From the NCBI RefSeq assembly GCF_000510645.1, contig NZ_KI783301.1:379104-443103 (forward strand): DNA of 64,000 bases. The letters run 5' to 3'. Position numbers and translations under genes: made by a program. The notes under the pieces are model-generated. The model searched no databases and was not told where the DNA came from. It saw only the letters and a list, made by a program, of their open reading frames with translations. Of the stretch, positions 17,431 to 27,075 are shown piece after piece. Every line of letters begins with the position of its first letter. Positions within the stretch are counted from its first letter, which is position 1. Source of the stretch: Thermicanus aegyptius DSM 12793. Lineage in GTDB: Bacteria > Bacillota > Bacilli > Thermicanales > Thermicanaceae.

Positions 17431-18567
17431 ATGAACCGATGGGAGGAGAGGGCTTTAGAATTGGCGAAAAGATGGGGGGAAAGGGCGGGGGAGTATGACC
17501 GCACCGGTTCTTTCCCCTTTCAGAATTTTGAGGAACTGAAAAAGGAAGGTTTCCTTACCCTTACCGTTCCGAAAGAATATGGCGGGGAAGATTTCTCCCT
17601 GTCGCAATTGATTCGGATTCTGGAAATATTGGCCCAAGGGGATGCCTCCACCGCCCTTGGGCTGGGTTGGCATTTGGGAATCATCATGAAACTGAGGGAT
17701 TCCCGCCTGTGGCCGGAAGAGAAATTTCAGCGGCTTTGTCATGAAGTGGTAGAATCCGGTGCGATGATCAATTCCATCGCCACCGAACCGGCGACGGGCA
17801 GCCCCAGCCGGGGAGGAAAGCCAACCACCAAGGCGGTGAAGGATGAAGGGGGATGGCGGATTATCGGGCATAAAACCTGGGGAACCTTAAGCCCCATCCT
17901 TACCTATTTCATCATTACCGCCTCCATTGAAGGAGAAGAGGAGGTGGGAGAATTTCTCGTTCATCGGGACCGGGAGGGATTGATGATTGAAGAGACCTGG
18001 GATAGCTTAGGCATGCGGGCGACAGGTAGCCATGACCTCTTCTTCCGGAACCTTTTTCTTCCCGATGAGGACCTCGTGTTCCGTAAAGGACCGAATCGTC
18101 CTTCCCCAGGAAGAGAGGATTACGGGGGATGGCTTTTGCACATACCGGCTACGTACTTGGGAATTGCGGAAGCAGCCCGGAATTTCATCCTTCAATATGT
18201 TAAGGAATATAGACCGAACAGCATCGGTCAGCCGATTGCAACGCTCCCATCCGTCAGGGAGAAAATCGGAGAGATGGAGCTTAAGCTCTTTACGGCCCGG
18301 ACGGTTCTTTATGCCACGGCCCGGGAATGGGATGAGAATCCGGAAGAAAGGAAAGGACTGGTAGGGAGGCTTTCCGCCACGAAGATGGTTGTTACCAACG
18401 CGGCCATCGAAGGGGTCGATTTGGCGATGCGGATCATGGGGGGGCATTCCCTCTTGAAGAAATACCCCTTGGAGAGGTATTATCGGGATGTCCGGGCAGG
18501 ATTGCATAATCCTCCCATGGATGATTCGACGATTCGGTTATTGGCCCAGGAGGCATTGGGGGATTAG
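17431..18567 (+). CDS. Acyl-CoA dehydrogenase family protein (YdbM-like)
   Basis: 378 aa from ATG 17431 (an upstream ATG at 17413 is possible). It is an FAD/FMN-dependent acyl-CoA dehydrogenase-like enzyme. Landmarks are the N-terminal FPFQNFEELKKEGFLTLTVPKEYGGE, GDASTALGLGWHLG, ATEPATGSPSRGGKP, WDSLGMRATGSHDLFFRNL and the C-terminal MRIMGGHSLLKKYPLERYYRDVRAG. The text is close to B. subtilis YdbM. The usual catalytic Glu position of true fatty-acyl enzymes could not be placed with certainty, so the substrate is open. It follows the histidine kinase by 89 nt and precedes an ene-reductase on the same strand, so the two redox enzymes may share a transcript. Confidence 0.85.
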   Translation: MNRWEERALELAKRWGERAGEYDRTGSFPFQNFEELKKEGFLTLTVPKEYGGEDFSLSQLIRILEILAQGDASTALGLGWHLGIIMKLRDSRLWPEEKFQRLCHEVVESGAMINSIATEPATGSPSRGGKPTTKAVKDEGGWRIIGHKTWGTLSPILTYFIITASIEGEEEVGEFLVHRDREGLMIEETWDSLGMRATGSHDLFFRNLFLPDEDLVFRKGPNRPSPGREDYGGWLLHIPATYLGIAEAARNFILQYVKEYRPNSIGQPIATLPSVREKIGEMELKLFTARTVLYATAREWDENPEERKGLVGRLSATKMVVTNAAIEGVDLAMRIMGGHSLLKKYPLERYYRDVRAGLHNPPMDDSTIRLLAQEALGD

Positions 18568-18616
18568 GCAATTTTTAAAAAGACTGTTTAGCTGAGAACC
18601 CAAGGAGGGATAGAAC

Positions 18617-19648
18617 GTGAGCTTGTTATTTACCCCGTTTGCCATAAGGAATGTGACGTTAAAGAACCGCATCGTGATGTCCCCCATGTGCATGTATTCC
18701 TGCTATGCGAAGGATGGGAAGGTGACGCCGTTTCACATCACCCATTATGTGAGCCGAGCCGTGGGACAGGTGGGACTCATCGTGCAAGAGGCGACCGCCG
18801 TACTTCCGGAAGGGAGAATTTCTGAGGAGGATTTGGGGATTTGGGAGGAGGATCAACTGCCGGGCCTCACCCAATTGGTAGAAGAGATTCACCGATATGG
18901 AGCAAAGGCAGGAATTCAGCTTGCCCATGCCGGGAGAAAGGCGGAGGTCAGGGGGACCATCTATGCCCCCTCGGCGATTCGTTTTAATGAGAGATATGCC
19001 GTTCCCGAGGCGTTAACCCTTGAGGGGATTCAAAAGGTGATTGATGCGTTCCGGGCAGGAGCGGAGCGAGCGAAGAGGGTAGGCTATGATGTGATCGAGA
19101 TTCATGCCGCCCACGGGTATCTGCTCAATCAATTTCTTTCCCCGTTAGCCAATCGTCGGGAGGACGAATACGGGGGAAGCGCGGAAAACCGCTTCCGCCT
19201 CCTCGGAGAGGTGATTACGGCGGTGCGTGACGTATGGCAAGGTCCCCTTTTCGTCCGCGTCTCCGCCGACGAGTATCATGAAAAGGGAAACCGGGTGAAA
19301 GATTGGGTCCGTTTCAGCGGCTGGATGAAGGAGAAAGGGGTTGACCTGATCGACGTAAGCTCCGGAGGGGTGATTCCCGGAAACGAGGCGAAACCGATTC
19401 CCCTAGGCCCCGGGTATCAGGTGCCTTATGCCAGGGAAATCAGGGAGAAAGGGGAGATTCCCACAGGGGCGGTGGGACTCATCACCTCGGGCCGGCAGGC
19501 GGAGGAGATTTTGGAGAAGGGAGAGGCCGATCTTATTTTCATCGCCCGGGAGCTTTTACGGGATCCCTATTTCCCCCGGAGAGCGGCCCTCGAGTTGGGG
19601 GAGAGCATTGAAGCGCCTGTGCAGTATAGGCGGGGCTGGAACTTTTAA
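18617..19648 (+). CDS. namA: NADPH dehydrogenase NamA, old yellow enzyme family (YqjM-like)
   Basis: 343 aa from GTG 18617 with AAGGAGGG upstream. This is an FMN ene-reductase that reduces activated C=C bonds. It matches B. subtilis YqjM over its full length: [10 protein letters not shown] (Cys that tunes the flavin), [42 protein letters not shown], the TDEYGG-type [20 protein letters not shown] and [14 protein letters not shown]. The role is probably detoxification of electrophilic enals, quinones or nitro compounds. Confidence 0.93.
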   Translation: MSLLFTPFAIRNVTLKNRIVMSPMCMYSCYAKDGKVTPFHITHYVSRAVGQVGLIVQEATAVLPEGRISEEDLGIWEEDQLPGLTQLVEEIHRYGAKAGIQLAHAGRKAEVRGTIYAPSAIRFNERYAVPEALTLEGIQKVIDAFRAGAERAKRVGYDVIEIHAAHGYLLNQFLSPLANRREDEYGGSAENRFRLLGEVITAVRDVWQGPLFVRVSADEYHEKGNRVKDWVRFSGWMKEKGVDLIDVSSGGVIPGNEAKPIPLGPGYQVPYAREIREKGEIPTGAVGLITSGRQAEEILEKGEADLIFIARELLRDPYFPRRAALELGESIEAPVQYRRGWNF

Positions 19649-19857
19649 AGGCAACCGCTTCGTTTTCCTCGGGATAAGGGACACCGATTCTGAAAATGGC
19701 CGTCCCTTGGGGTGGCACTTACATCGGTTCGACTTTTTTGCTCGCGGCAAAAGCGGGCTCCATGGGGTTTTTGGCATGACGTGTGGCCATGCCATAGGCC
19801 TTGGCAGGACACTGGACCTACAGCGTGTTATAGATGAAGGGGATTGGACAAGGGGGC
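19649..19857. other. Convergent intergenic region between namA and rpoN
   Basis: Here namA and rpoN run toward each other. No convincing gene or strong T-tailed terminator is visible. The open frame on the plus strand that covers part of it is the antisense shadow of namA and rpoN. Confidence 0.4.
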
Positions 19858-21210
19858 TTACCGACCGGTCCGCCCCTTCTTTTTTCTTTTTCGTTTAGAG
19901 GTAGACGGAATGCCCAGCTCCTCCCGGTATTTTGTGATGGTCCTCCGGGAAATCTCAATCCCTTCCGATGCCAATTGATCCGCAATGTGTTGGTCGGAGA
20001 GGGGTTTTTCTTTATTTTCTTTCTCGATCAGTTCCTTGATCTTTTTCTTTACAGAGTCGCTGGTCAGAGCAATCCCTTCTTTGCTCGTAAAACCGGAAGG
20101 GAAGAAGTATTTCAGCTCAAAGGTTCCAAAGGGGGTCTCCACATACTTCCCCTGAGTCGCCCGGCTTACGGTGGACTCATGAACACCGATCTCTTCCGCA
20201 ATCTCTTTTAGGGTGAGGGGGATTAGGTTTCGCCCTTCGAAGAAGGCGGACTGACGGGAGAGAATCGCCTTCATGACCGCATAGAGGGTGGTTTTTCGCT
20301 GCTCCAGGCTGCGGATAATCCCCTGAGCTTCCTGGAGCATCGTCGAGAGATAACGTCCCGTCTCCGGATCGGGTATGCCTTCGTGGAGAAGTTTTTCATA
20401 TTCCCGATTGAGGTGTATCCGGGGAAAGAGTCTCTCGTTTATCTGAAGGACCCATTCTCCTTCGATCCTTTGAAGGAAAAGGTCCGGATAGATGTAATGG
20501 GGAGGTTCGGCGTAAGCCCCCGTCAAGGGGCGGGGACTTAGGTTTTCTTGGATATATTTGGACCACTCTTCGATTCTTCGAACAGGTAGATGCAGAGATT
20601 GGGCGATCTCCTCATACGCGTGCTGAGCCAAGTCTTCCAGATGTTCGGAAACCAAGCGGTAAAGGCCCTCTTCCTCCACGCCCAAACGCTTTAGCTGAAG
20701 GAGGAGGGATTCTTTTAGATTCCTGGCCCCTACCCCCGGAGGCTCCAAGCTCTTAAGGAGGATTACCGCTTCTTCCACCTTTTCTTCCTCAATCCCCAGG
20801 CGGGAGGCGATCTCATCTGGTTCTAAACGAAGATAGCCCCCTTCTTCCAAATTGCCGATCAGATAGAAAAGGATCTTCTCTTTTTCAGGAGGAAGACGCA
20901 GGAAACGTACTTGCTCCATGAGATCGAACAAAGGGGAGTACTCTCTTTCGGGAATCCTTTCCCATACGGGGACTTTCTCTTCGTCCCATGCAGCGTGTGA
21001 ACGAAGCTTCCTTTCAGGAGATCGAAGGGGAATCTCGATTCCACTCACCCAGTGCTCCACCTCAAGCAGGGGATTCTCCGCCGCCTTTTGGGATAGATAT
21101 TGAATCATCTCAACCGCAGGGATTTGCAGGAGGTTGATGGTGGTGAGGATCTGGGGAGATAACGTCTGTTTTTGGGCAGGAATTTGGCTCAATCCTTGTT
21201 GATAGCGCAT
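19858..21210 (-). CDS. rpoN: RNA polymerase sigma-54 factor RpoN
   Basis: 450 aa from the ATG at 21210, preceded by GGGAGGGAGGGAG; the open frame extends further upstream but without a site. Sigma-54 directs polymerase to -24/-12 promoters and needs an AAA+ activator. Visible parts are the Gln/Leu-rich region I (LSPQILTTINLLQIPAVEMIQYL), the core-binding region with EEKVEEAVILLKSLEPPGVGARNLKE, the HTH with GVHESTVSRATQGKYVETPFG, and the RpoN box SRRTITKYREELGIP close to the C-terminus. It is divergent from an operon with a sigma-54 promoter whose activator is encoded 10 kb downstream. Confidence 0.97.
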   Translation of the reverse strand: MRYQQGLSQIPAQKQTLSPQILTTINLLQIPAVEMIQYLSQKAAENPLLEVEHWVSGIEIPLRSPERKLRSHAAWDEEKVPVWERIPEREYSPLFDLMEQVRFLRLPPEKEKILFYLIGNLEEGGYLRLEPDEIASRLGIEEEKVEEAVILLKSLEPPGVGARNLKESLLLQLKRLGVEEEGLYRLVSEHLEDLAQHAYEEIAQSLHLPVRRIEEWSKYIQENLSPRPLTGAYAEPPHYIYPDLFLQRIEGEWVLQINERLFPRIHLNREYEKLLHEGIPDPETGRYLSTMLQEAQGIIRSLEQRKTTLYAVMKAILSRQSAFFEGRNLIPLTLKEIAEEIGVHESTVSRATQGKYVETPFGTFELKYFFPSGFTSKEGIALTSDSVKKKIKELIEKENKEKPLSDQHIADQLASEGIEISRRTITKYREELGIPSTSKRKRKKKGRTGR

Positions 21211-21324
21211 ACATGACTCCCTCCCTCCCCTCTTTTCTTTATATCTTATCATATGGCGGAGAGATCGTGGAGCTTCCCCAGTTTTGTAAAAAGGACAAAG
21301 GGGATGACAAATTGACATGCCTAT

Positions 21325-21357
21325 GCGTTCGAAAAATGACAAAAACCATCCGAACGC
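21325..21357. promoter_or_regulatory. Possible enhancer (UAS) for the sigma-54 activator
   Basis: A perfect 7-bp inverted repeat (GCGTTCG at 21325-21331 and CGAACGC at 21351-21357) separated by 19 bp, centred about 80 bp upstream of the predicted transcription start. Position and dyad symmetry suit an NtrC-type activator site, probably for the regulator at 31297-32844. This is inference; the gap is long for one dimer site. Confidence 0.45.
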
Positions 21358-21393
21358 GCGCGAGGAACGCTTTCATAGGAGAAGATTTGTGTT

Positions 21394-21411
21394 TTGGCAT
21401 GAAACTTGCAT
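21394..21411 (+). promoter_or_regulatory. Sigma-54 (-24/-12) promoter of molybdoenzyme operon
   Basis: TTGGCATGAAACTTGCAT carries GG and GC with exactly 10 bases between them, and keeps the TGGCA and TTGCA blocks of the sigma-54 consensus. The predicted start is near 21421, about 34 bases before the ATG at 21455. rpoN itself starts about 180 bp away on the opposite strand. Confidence 0.85.
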
Positions 21412-21454
21412 GGGAGAGGGGTGAGAGAAAAATGATGGCAAGGGAGGATCCGTG

Positions 21455-24400
21455 ATGAAATGGGAATTGTCGAAAGAGGAGCATAAAATCAGTCGAAGGC
21501 AATTCTTAAAAGTTTCGGGGGTGATCGGCTCACTCAGTATCTTCGGCTTGGGATTGGGGAAGGTGGTGACCGACAAAACTTTCTCCCCCCTTTCCCGGCG
21601 GGTTGAAAACTCTACGAAGACGAGCCAGGAGCCGGAGGCCCGGGTGGATCTGGTCACCGGGAAGGTGGAACAAAACCCGAACTATGTGATGCGGAACAGC
21701 GTCTGCCTAGGCTGCTTTAGCAACTGCGGGAATCGGCTTAAGATCGACAAGAGAACGGGGAAGATTGTGAAAGTATTTGGCAACCCTTATCATCCCAATT
21801 CGGCCCAGGAGCCCCTTCCCTATGAAACCCCTCTCCTTGAAGCTTATCTTGCCGGAAGCCGTTATCAGGATAAAGGCATAACCCATCGGGCCACCGTCTG
21901 TCCCCGTGGAAACAGCGCCTTTGAGACCACCTACGATCCCCAGCGCATCCTGGTTCCCTTAAAGAGAAACGGAGAGCGGGGTTCGGGGAAATGGAAACCG
22001 ATCTCCTATGAGGATCTTCTGAACGAAACCGTAAATGGGGGCGTGCTGTTTAAGGAGTTGGGAGAAGAGCAGGTGATCGAAGGATTTAAGCAGGTGCATG
22101 ATGTAAAAAACCTCATCGATCCCACCCGGCCAGAACTGGGGCCGAAGGCAAACCAACTTGTGGTGCTTAGCGGAAGATATGACGGGAGAACGGAATTCCT
22201 GAAGCGGTTTCCCTCTGCCTTCGGAACGGTCAACCTATACGGCCATACAGGGATCTGCGGGGGATCGAGAAGGGTGGCCTATCAAGCCTTTACCGACGAG
22301 TGGCGGAAGAGTCCCCACATGAAGCCCGACTTTGATGAAGCCGACTTTATCCTCTTTTTTGGGACAGCCCCAGGCCAGGCGGGAAACCCTTATCAACCCA
22401 TTTCCCGAAAGACGGGAACGGCGGCAGCGGACGGCAATCTGCAATTTGTGGTGATTGATCCCGTCCTTCCCAACCTGGCGGGGACGAAAGGAAAATGGAT
22501 CCCCATCCGTCCCGGAACCGATGGCGCCCTGGTGATGGGGATGATGCGCTGGATCTTTGAAAAAAAGCGGTATAATGAAGCCTATCTTTCTGCTGCCAAT
22601 CCGAAGGCGGCCGCTGCCAAAGGCTATCCCAGTTGGACCAATGCCACTTATTTCATCGTGGATGATCCGAAACATCCACTGTACCGTAAGTTCCTGCGGG
22701 CCTCCGATGTGGGATTGGGGGGAGAGGAGGAGTACGTCCTTTTGGACAAAACGAGCCACACCCTGACCACTTCCAAGAATGGAAGTGTTGGAGAGATCCT
22801 GTATAAGGGGGAGATCGAAGGAGCAAATGGCGCCAAAATCTTGGTGAAAACGGCCCTCATGGCCCTGAAGGAAAATGCGGAAAAGAGGACGTTGAAGGAA
22901 TATAGCGACATTTCCGGAGTTCCGGTGGAGAAAATGATCTGGCTCGCCGATCAGTTTACCCGCCATGGGACCCGGGTGGGAACCGACCATCACGGCGGGG
23001 TGATGCACCCCAACGGCTTTTATACCAGTTACGCGGTGATCCTCCTAAACGCTTTGGTCGGAAATGTGAACAAAAGAGGGGGAATGAGCAAGAGTGCAGG
23101 AGGCTATCTAACTTTTGACCCGGGCCCCCGCTATGACCTCCTCAACATCCCGGGCAGTCCCAAAGGGAAAGGGATGCGGATCTCCAGGGACAAATTCGCC
23201 TATGAAAAGACGCGGGAGTATAAGGAGAAGGTGGATAGAGGAGAGAATCCTTATCCTGCCGAGGCGCCTTATTATCCCTTCGCCCAAGAGATGATGCAGG
23301 AGGTCCTCCCCAACGCGCTAAGAGGGGATCCCTATCGGGTGAAGATTCTCCTGAATCACCAAATGAATCCCCTTTACACCGTCCCGGGTCTTTACCAAAA
23401 AGATGTGATCGAAGCACTCAAGGATCCGAAGCGACTTCCCCTCATCATCTCCATTGATGTGGTGATGGGGGAAACGACCTCTTTCGCCGATTATATCCTG
23501 CCCGATACCGTCTTTTATGAAAGCTGGGGGATGCCCAGCGTCTGGAACGGGATGGTGAATAAGGTTTCGGCGACCCGCTGGCCGGTGGTTGCTCCCAGGA
23601 CGCCGAAGCTGGCCGATGGCCGTTATGTCAACATGGAAACCTATCTCATCGATGTGGCCAAACGGTTGGGCCTACCAGGGTATGGGGAAGGGGCCATTCC
23701 GGGGAGCGACGGAATGCGTTATCCCCTGCACCGGCAGGAGGATTTCTACCTCCGGGCGGCGGCCAATATCGCTTACGACGGTGAACCGGTTCCCGATGTG
23801 GATCCGGCTGAGGTGAAGCTTACCGGCATTGACGAGATGCTTAAGGGAGCAGAGGGGGTTTTATCCCAGGAGGAATGGCGCAAAGTTCTCTATGTCCTGG
23901 TGCGGGGTGGAAGGTTTGAACCCAGGGAAGCGGCTTACGTAGGGGATGATCTGAAATATAAATTTCCGCGCATGCTTCACATTTATAACGAAGCGGTGGC
24001 GATGACCAAAAACGCCATCACCGGAGAGTTTTTTGAGGGGACGGCCACCTATGTAGAACCGGCCTTTATCGACGGGAAACGGATCACCGACCATTATTCG
24101 CCGACGGAGTGGCCCTTTACCCTCATATCCTACAAATCCCGCTACCGGAGCGTCTCTACGCTGGCGAACATCAGTCGGCTTCAAGATCTGAAAGAGGCGA
24201 ACCATATCGAAATCGCCGGGGAAGATGCCCGCCGCTTGGGAATTAAGGATGACGACCCGGTAAAGCTCATTACCCCCAGCGGCGAGGCGACAGGTCGGGC
24301 AAAGGTTCGGGAAGGACTGATGCCCGGAACCGTGGCCATTGCCTTCGGATATGGGCATTGGGAATATGGTGCGAAAGATCGGGAGATTGGCGGGAAGATA

Positions 24401-24541
24401 CTTCCAGGGAATAAGAAAATCGCCGCAGGGATCGCTTTAAATCCCCTCGTCTTCCGGGATCCCCAGGGAAGGATCGTTAACGATCCGGTAAGCGGCGCCG
24501 TCTCCAGAAATGATACCCGGGCAAAGCTTGTGAAACTGTGA
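21455..24541 (+). CDS. ttrA: Molybdopterin oxidoreductase, tetrathionate reductase TtrA-like catalytic subunit
   Basis: 1028 aa from ATG 21455 (GGGAGG 7 bases upstream). It has a Tat signal (SRRQFLKVSG, residues 13-22), so the folded enzyme is exported. A [4Fe-4S] site follows: C84-x2-C87-x3-C91 and a fourth Cys in TVCPRGN. A likely molybdenum-ligand Cys lies in HTGICGGSRR near residue 268. Length and signatures such as GPKANQLVV, ADFILFFGTAPGQAGNPYQP, IDVVMGETTSFADYILPDT and the C-terminal IAFGYGHWEYGA track Salmonella TtrA closely. Expected reaction: tetrathionate + 2 e- to two thiosulfate. Selenate (Srd-type), polysulfide or arsenate reductase are alternatives within the same family; the substrate is inferred. 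Confidence 0.85.
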   Translation: MKWELSKEEHKISRRQFLKVSGVIGSLSIFGLGLGKVVTDKTFSPLSRRVENSTKTSQEPEARVDLVTGKVEQNPNYVMRNSVCLGCFSNCGNRLKIDKRTGKIVKVFGNPYHPNSAQEPLPYETPLLEAYLAGSRYQDKGITHRATVCPRGNSAFETTYDPQRILVPLKRNGERGSGKWKPISYEDLLNETVNGGVLFKELGEEQVIEGFKQVHDVKNLIDPTRPELGPKANQLVVLSGRYDGRTEFLKRFPSAFGTVNLYGHTGICGGSRRVAYQAFTDEWRKSPHMKPDFDEADFILFFGTAPGQAGNPYQPISRKTGTAAADGNLQFVVIDPVLPNLAGTKGKWIPIRPGTDGALVMGMMRWIFEKKRYNEAYLSAANPKAAAAKGYPSWTNATYFIVDDPKHPLYRKFLRASDVGLGGEEEYVLLDKTSHTLTTSKNGSVGEILYKGEIEGANGAKILVKTALMALKENAEKRTLKEYSDISGVPVEKMIWLADQFTRHGTRVGTDHHGGVMHPNGFYTSYAVILLNALVGNVNKRGGMSKSAGGYLTFDPGPRYDLLNIPGSPKGKGMRISRDKFAYEKTREYKEKVDRGENPYPAEAPYYPFAQEMMQEVLPNALRGDPYRVKILLNHQMNPLYTVPGLYQKDVIEALKDPKRLPLIISIDVVMGETTSFADYILPDTVFYESWGMPSVWNGMVNKVSATRWPVVAPRTPKLADGRYVNMETYLIDVAKRLGLPGYGEGAIPGSDGMRYPLHRQEDFYLRAAANIAYDGEPVPDVDPAEVKLTGIDEMLKGAEGVLSQEEWRKVLYVLVRGGRFEPREAAYVGDDLKYKFPRMLHIYNEAVAMTKNAITGEFFEGTATYVEPAFIDGKRITDHYSPTEWPFTLISYKSRYRSVSTLANISRLQDLKEANHIEIAGEDARRLGIKDDDPVKLITPSGEATGRAKVREGLMPGTVAIAFGYGHWEYGAKDREIGGKILPGNKKIAAGIALNPLVFRDPQGRIVNDPVSGAVSRNDTRAKLVKL

Positions 24542-24558
24542 GAAAGGAGTGGGGGCGG

Positions 24559-25212
24559 GTGCTGAACCGAAGTGAAATTACGATGCGCGAGGAGATGTAT
24601 CAATTTTTTGCTTCCTTTTTTTTGAAGGAGCCTAGCGAAGGGTTGTTGGAAGGGCTGCGCATCGTTCTTCCTTCATTGAAGGAAGATTTCCAGGGGGAGG
24701 AGGCGATTCTTCAATTGGAGCGATTGCTTACCACCTATACCGAAAAAGGGAGGAGACTGGAGGATTTTCAACAAGACTTTTATGATCTTTTTTTCGTTCC
24801 CATATCGGGACGGTATGCCCCTGCGGTAGAGTCGGTGCTACTCCATCATCAGTTTTGGGGTGAAGCGGAAAGGGATCTGGCGGAGAGATATCGGCGGGCT
24901 TGGTTTTACCCGGATGATTTGGAGATTTACCCTCCCTTGAAACAATTGGGAATGGCCGATTATCTCGGCTTTGAGCTGGCCTACATGGCGCATCTTTGCA
25001 ATATGGAGACTTATTCGGGGATGGGGATAAGAAAACGGGTGGAGCAGGAAGAGGCGGAGATCCTGGATCTTCATCTTCTCCTTTTTGTAAACCGGTACCT
25101 CCCGAAGCTTCAGGAAGCGGGAGAGGAGACCCTCTATTTTCCCATGCTTCAGCTCTTGCAGCGGTTTATCGAGAAAGATCGACAACTCTTATCATGCGAC
25201 GGAGGGATGTAG
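24559..25212 (+). CDS. TorD/DmsD-family molybdoenzyme chaperone
   Basis: 217 aa from GTG 24559, with AAAGGAG 9 nt upstream. Members bind the Tat signal and apo-enzyme of their partner molybdoprotein until the cofactor is inserted. The all-helical TorD fold is suggested by MYQFFASFFLKEPSE, the FYDLFFVPISGRYAPAVESVLL stretch (compare YxxLF.....PYASVY in TorD) and the FVNRYLPKLQEAG segment. It sits between catalytic and Fe-S subunit genes, so its client is almost certainly the TtrA-like protein. Confidence 0.85.
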   Translation: MLNRSEITMREEMYQFFASFFLKEPSEGLLEGLRIVLPSLKEDFQGEEAILQLERLLTTYTEKGRRLEDFQQDFYDLFFVPISGRYAPAVESVLLHHQFWGEAERDLAERYRRAWFYPDDLEIYPPLKQLGMADYLGFELAYMAHLCNMETYSGMGIRKRVEQEEAEILDLHLLLFVNRYLPKLQEAGEETLYFPMLQLLQRFIEKDRQLLSCDGGM

Positions 25213-25213
25213 G

Positions 25214-25837
25214 ATGGAAGAAAACGGGACGGAGACCAAAAGGAAGAAACGATATGCCATGGTGATTGACCTCCGGAAATGCATTGGGTGTGGGGCGTGT
25301 ACCGTGGCATGTAAAGTGGAAAATCAAGTGCCCGATGGGGTTTACCGCACTTGGGTGAAGGAGATGGAGGTGGGTCTATTCCCCGATGTGAAGCGGGTAA
25401 AGCTGCCCAGGATGTGCAACCATTGTGAGGAAGCCCCTTGTGTGAAGGTTTGCCCCGTCCAAGCGACATGGCAGGCGGAGGATGGAACGGTCCTCATCGA
25501 TTATGACCGTTGTATCGGCTGCAAGTATTGTATGGCAGCCTGTCCCTATGAAGCCCGTTATGTTAATCCGGTCACCCGGACGGCCGATAAATGCACCTTC
25601 TGCTACCACCGGGTGGAGGAGGGATTGGAACCGGCCTGCGTCGCCACCTGTGTGGGAGGAGCACGAGTATTCGGGGACCTGAACGATCCGAAGAGCTTGG
25701 TTCATCAATTGGTCGCCACCTGCAACACCCAGGTTCTGAAGGCGGAGATGGGAACGAAACCGCAAGTTTATTACATCGACGCCGACGGAACCCTCATGAG
25801 CAATGATTATGATCTTTTGAAGAGAGGAGAGAAATAG
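25214..25837 (+). CDS. ttrB: Four-cluster ferredoxin subunit (TtrB/PsrB-like)
   Basis: 207 aa. Sixteen cysteines form four [4Fe-4S] sites: CIGCGACTVAC near residue 17, CNHCEEAPCVKVCP, CIGCKYCMAACP, and CTFC...CVATC. The chain resembles TtrB (PRMCNHCEEAPCVKVCPVQATW; ADKCTFCYHRVEEGLEPACVATCVGGARVFGD). It transfers electrons from the membrane subunit to the catalytic subunit. It has no signal peptide of its own, so it may travel with TtrA through Tat. Spacing to neighbours is 1 nt on each side, so the genes are tightly coupled. Confidence 0.9.
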   Translation: MEENGTETKRKKRYAMVIDLRKCIGCGACTVACKVENQVPDGVYRTWVKEMEVGLFPDVKRVKLPRMCNHCEEAPCVKVCPVQATWQAEDGTVLIDYDRCIGCKYCMAACPYEARYVNPVTRTADKCTFCYHRVEEGLEPACVATCVGGARVFGDLNDPKSLVHQLVATCNTQVLKAEMGTKPQVYYIDADGTLMSNDYDLLKRGEK

Positions 25838-25838
25838 T

Positions 25839-27050
25839 ATGGGTGAATATGTGCCGCTTCACTATCTCTATAACGTCCAACATGAAGTTCCCCTAGGATA
25901 TCTCATCGCCGTCTATTTCTTCTATACGGGGCTTAGCGCCGGTTCTTTCCTTCTATCCAGCCTAAGTTCCGTCCTGGGCATGAAGAAGTATAAGCCGATT
26001 TCCAAGATCGGCACGGTGATGGCCCTTACCCTCCTCGCCATCGCCCCGCTCCACCTCATCGTCGATCTGGAGCAGCCGGCTCGGTTCTGGCACCTTTTCG
26101 TATACTTTAATCCCAGTTCCCCCATCACGTACGGGTCGTTTCTCCTCACCCTCTATCCCCTCATGACGGCCATCTACGGTTGGTTCATGTTTCGGAAGGA
26201 TTTCGCGTTAGGGGCGAAAAGCTTAACCAACTGGCGGGGAAAGCTATACCGTTTTCTCTCCTTCGGATTTCAGGAGACCAGCGAGGAATCCTTTAAGAAG
26301 GATGAAAAGAGGGTGAAACAGCTGGGGATGATCACCGTCCCCCTGGCCCTGATGGTGCACGGCTATACCGGTTTCATTCTGGCCAATGTTCAGGCCCGGG
26401 GGTTATGGAACACCGCCCTCATGCCCTATATCTTCCTGATGTCGGCGGTGGTCTCCGGGACCGGCCTCCTCCTCATCCTTACCATGATCGCCGAGCGCTT
26501 TTTTAGCACCAAGAAGAAAATTACCCCGGAGAGGAAAGCTTTAATCGTAGAGATCGCCGGAATGATGGTCTGGTTTATTTTGATCGATGCGGTTCTCCTG
26601 ATCACCGCCTTTATTGTCCTCTACTACGCCGGAACCAATGCCCATGAGACGGCTTGGCAAATGCTTTATGGCGAACATCAAATTTCTTTCTTGGTCTATG
26701 AGGTTCTGATCGGCCTCCTTCTCCCCTTTATCCTTTTTTCCATCCGCAAGGTACGGGAGAGTTATGCGGGGATTACCATCGCTTCGCTCATGACCCTCTT
26801 TGGGGTGATGGCCATGCGGATGAATTTCGTCGTCGGCGGACAGCAGCTGCAATTGGACGGGAACGGATGGACCGAGTATATTCCCAAGGTTTCACATCTC
26901 CGGTTTATCTTTGGTTTTGCGCTTCTCGAGATTTTACTCTTGTTCCTCCTCTTCTATCTCTTGCCGGTAACTGATGAAAAGGAGCGCTATTCGTCGGAGA
27001 AAAGGGAGGAGTCCTCCATTCTTCAAGGAACACATCCCGTACAGGGGTAA
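25839..27050 (+). CDS. ttrC: NrfD/PsrC-type membrane subunit (TtrC-like quinol oxidase)
   Basis: 403 aa with about nine to ten membrane segments; begins with PLHYLYNVQHEVPLGYLIAVYFFYTGLSAGSFLLSSL and contains LHLIVDLEQPARFWHLFVYFNPSSPITYGSF, the typical NrfD family signature. It anchors the complex and oxidises menaquinol. Family members such as TtrC are near 340 aa; here an extra soluble segment lies around residues 125-165 and a charged tail at the C-terminus. The end of the gene is followed 25 nt later by the composite ferredoxin. Confidence 0.9.
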   Translation: MGEYVPLHYLYNVQHEVPLGYLIAVYFFYTGLSAGSFLLSSLSSVLGMKKYKPISKIGTVMALTLLAIAPLHLIVDLEQPARFWHLFVYFNPSSPITYGSFLLTLYPLMTAIYGWFMFRKDFALGAKSLTNWRGKLYRFLSFGFQETSEESFKKDEKRVKQLGMITVPLALMVHGYTGFILANVQARGLWNTALMPYIFLMSAVVSGTGLLLILTMIAERFFSTKKKITPERKALIVEIAGMMVWFILIDAVLLITAFIVLYYAGTNAHETAWQMLYGEHQISFLVYEVLIGLLLPFILFSIRKVRESYAGITIASLMTLFGVMAMRMNFVVGGQQLQLDGNGWTEYIPKVSHLRFIFGFALLEILLLFLLFYLLPVTDEKERYSSEKREESSILQGTHPVQG

Positions 27051-27075
27051 GGAGAGCGGAAAGGGGCTAAGATCG

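Noticed and set aside
19760-19790. Second TGGCA block near a GGCC, considered as another sigma-54 promoter
   Set aside because: No GC doublet at the required 10-base distance from the GG.
19428-19898. 156-codon plus-strand frame overlapping the end of namA and rpoN
   Set aside because: Antisense or out-of-frame shadow of two well supported genes; no start site.
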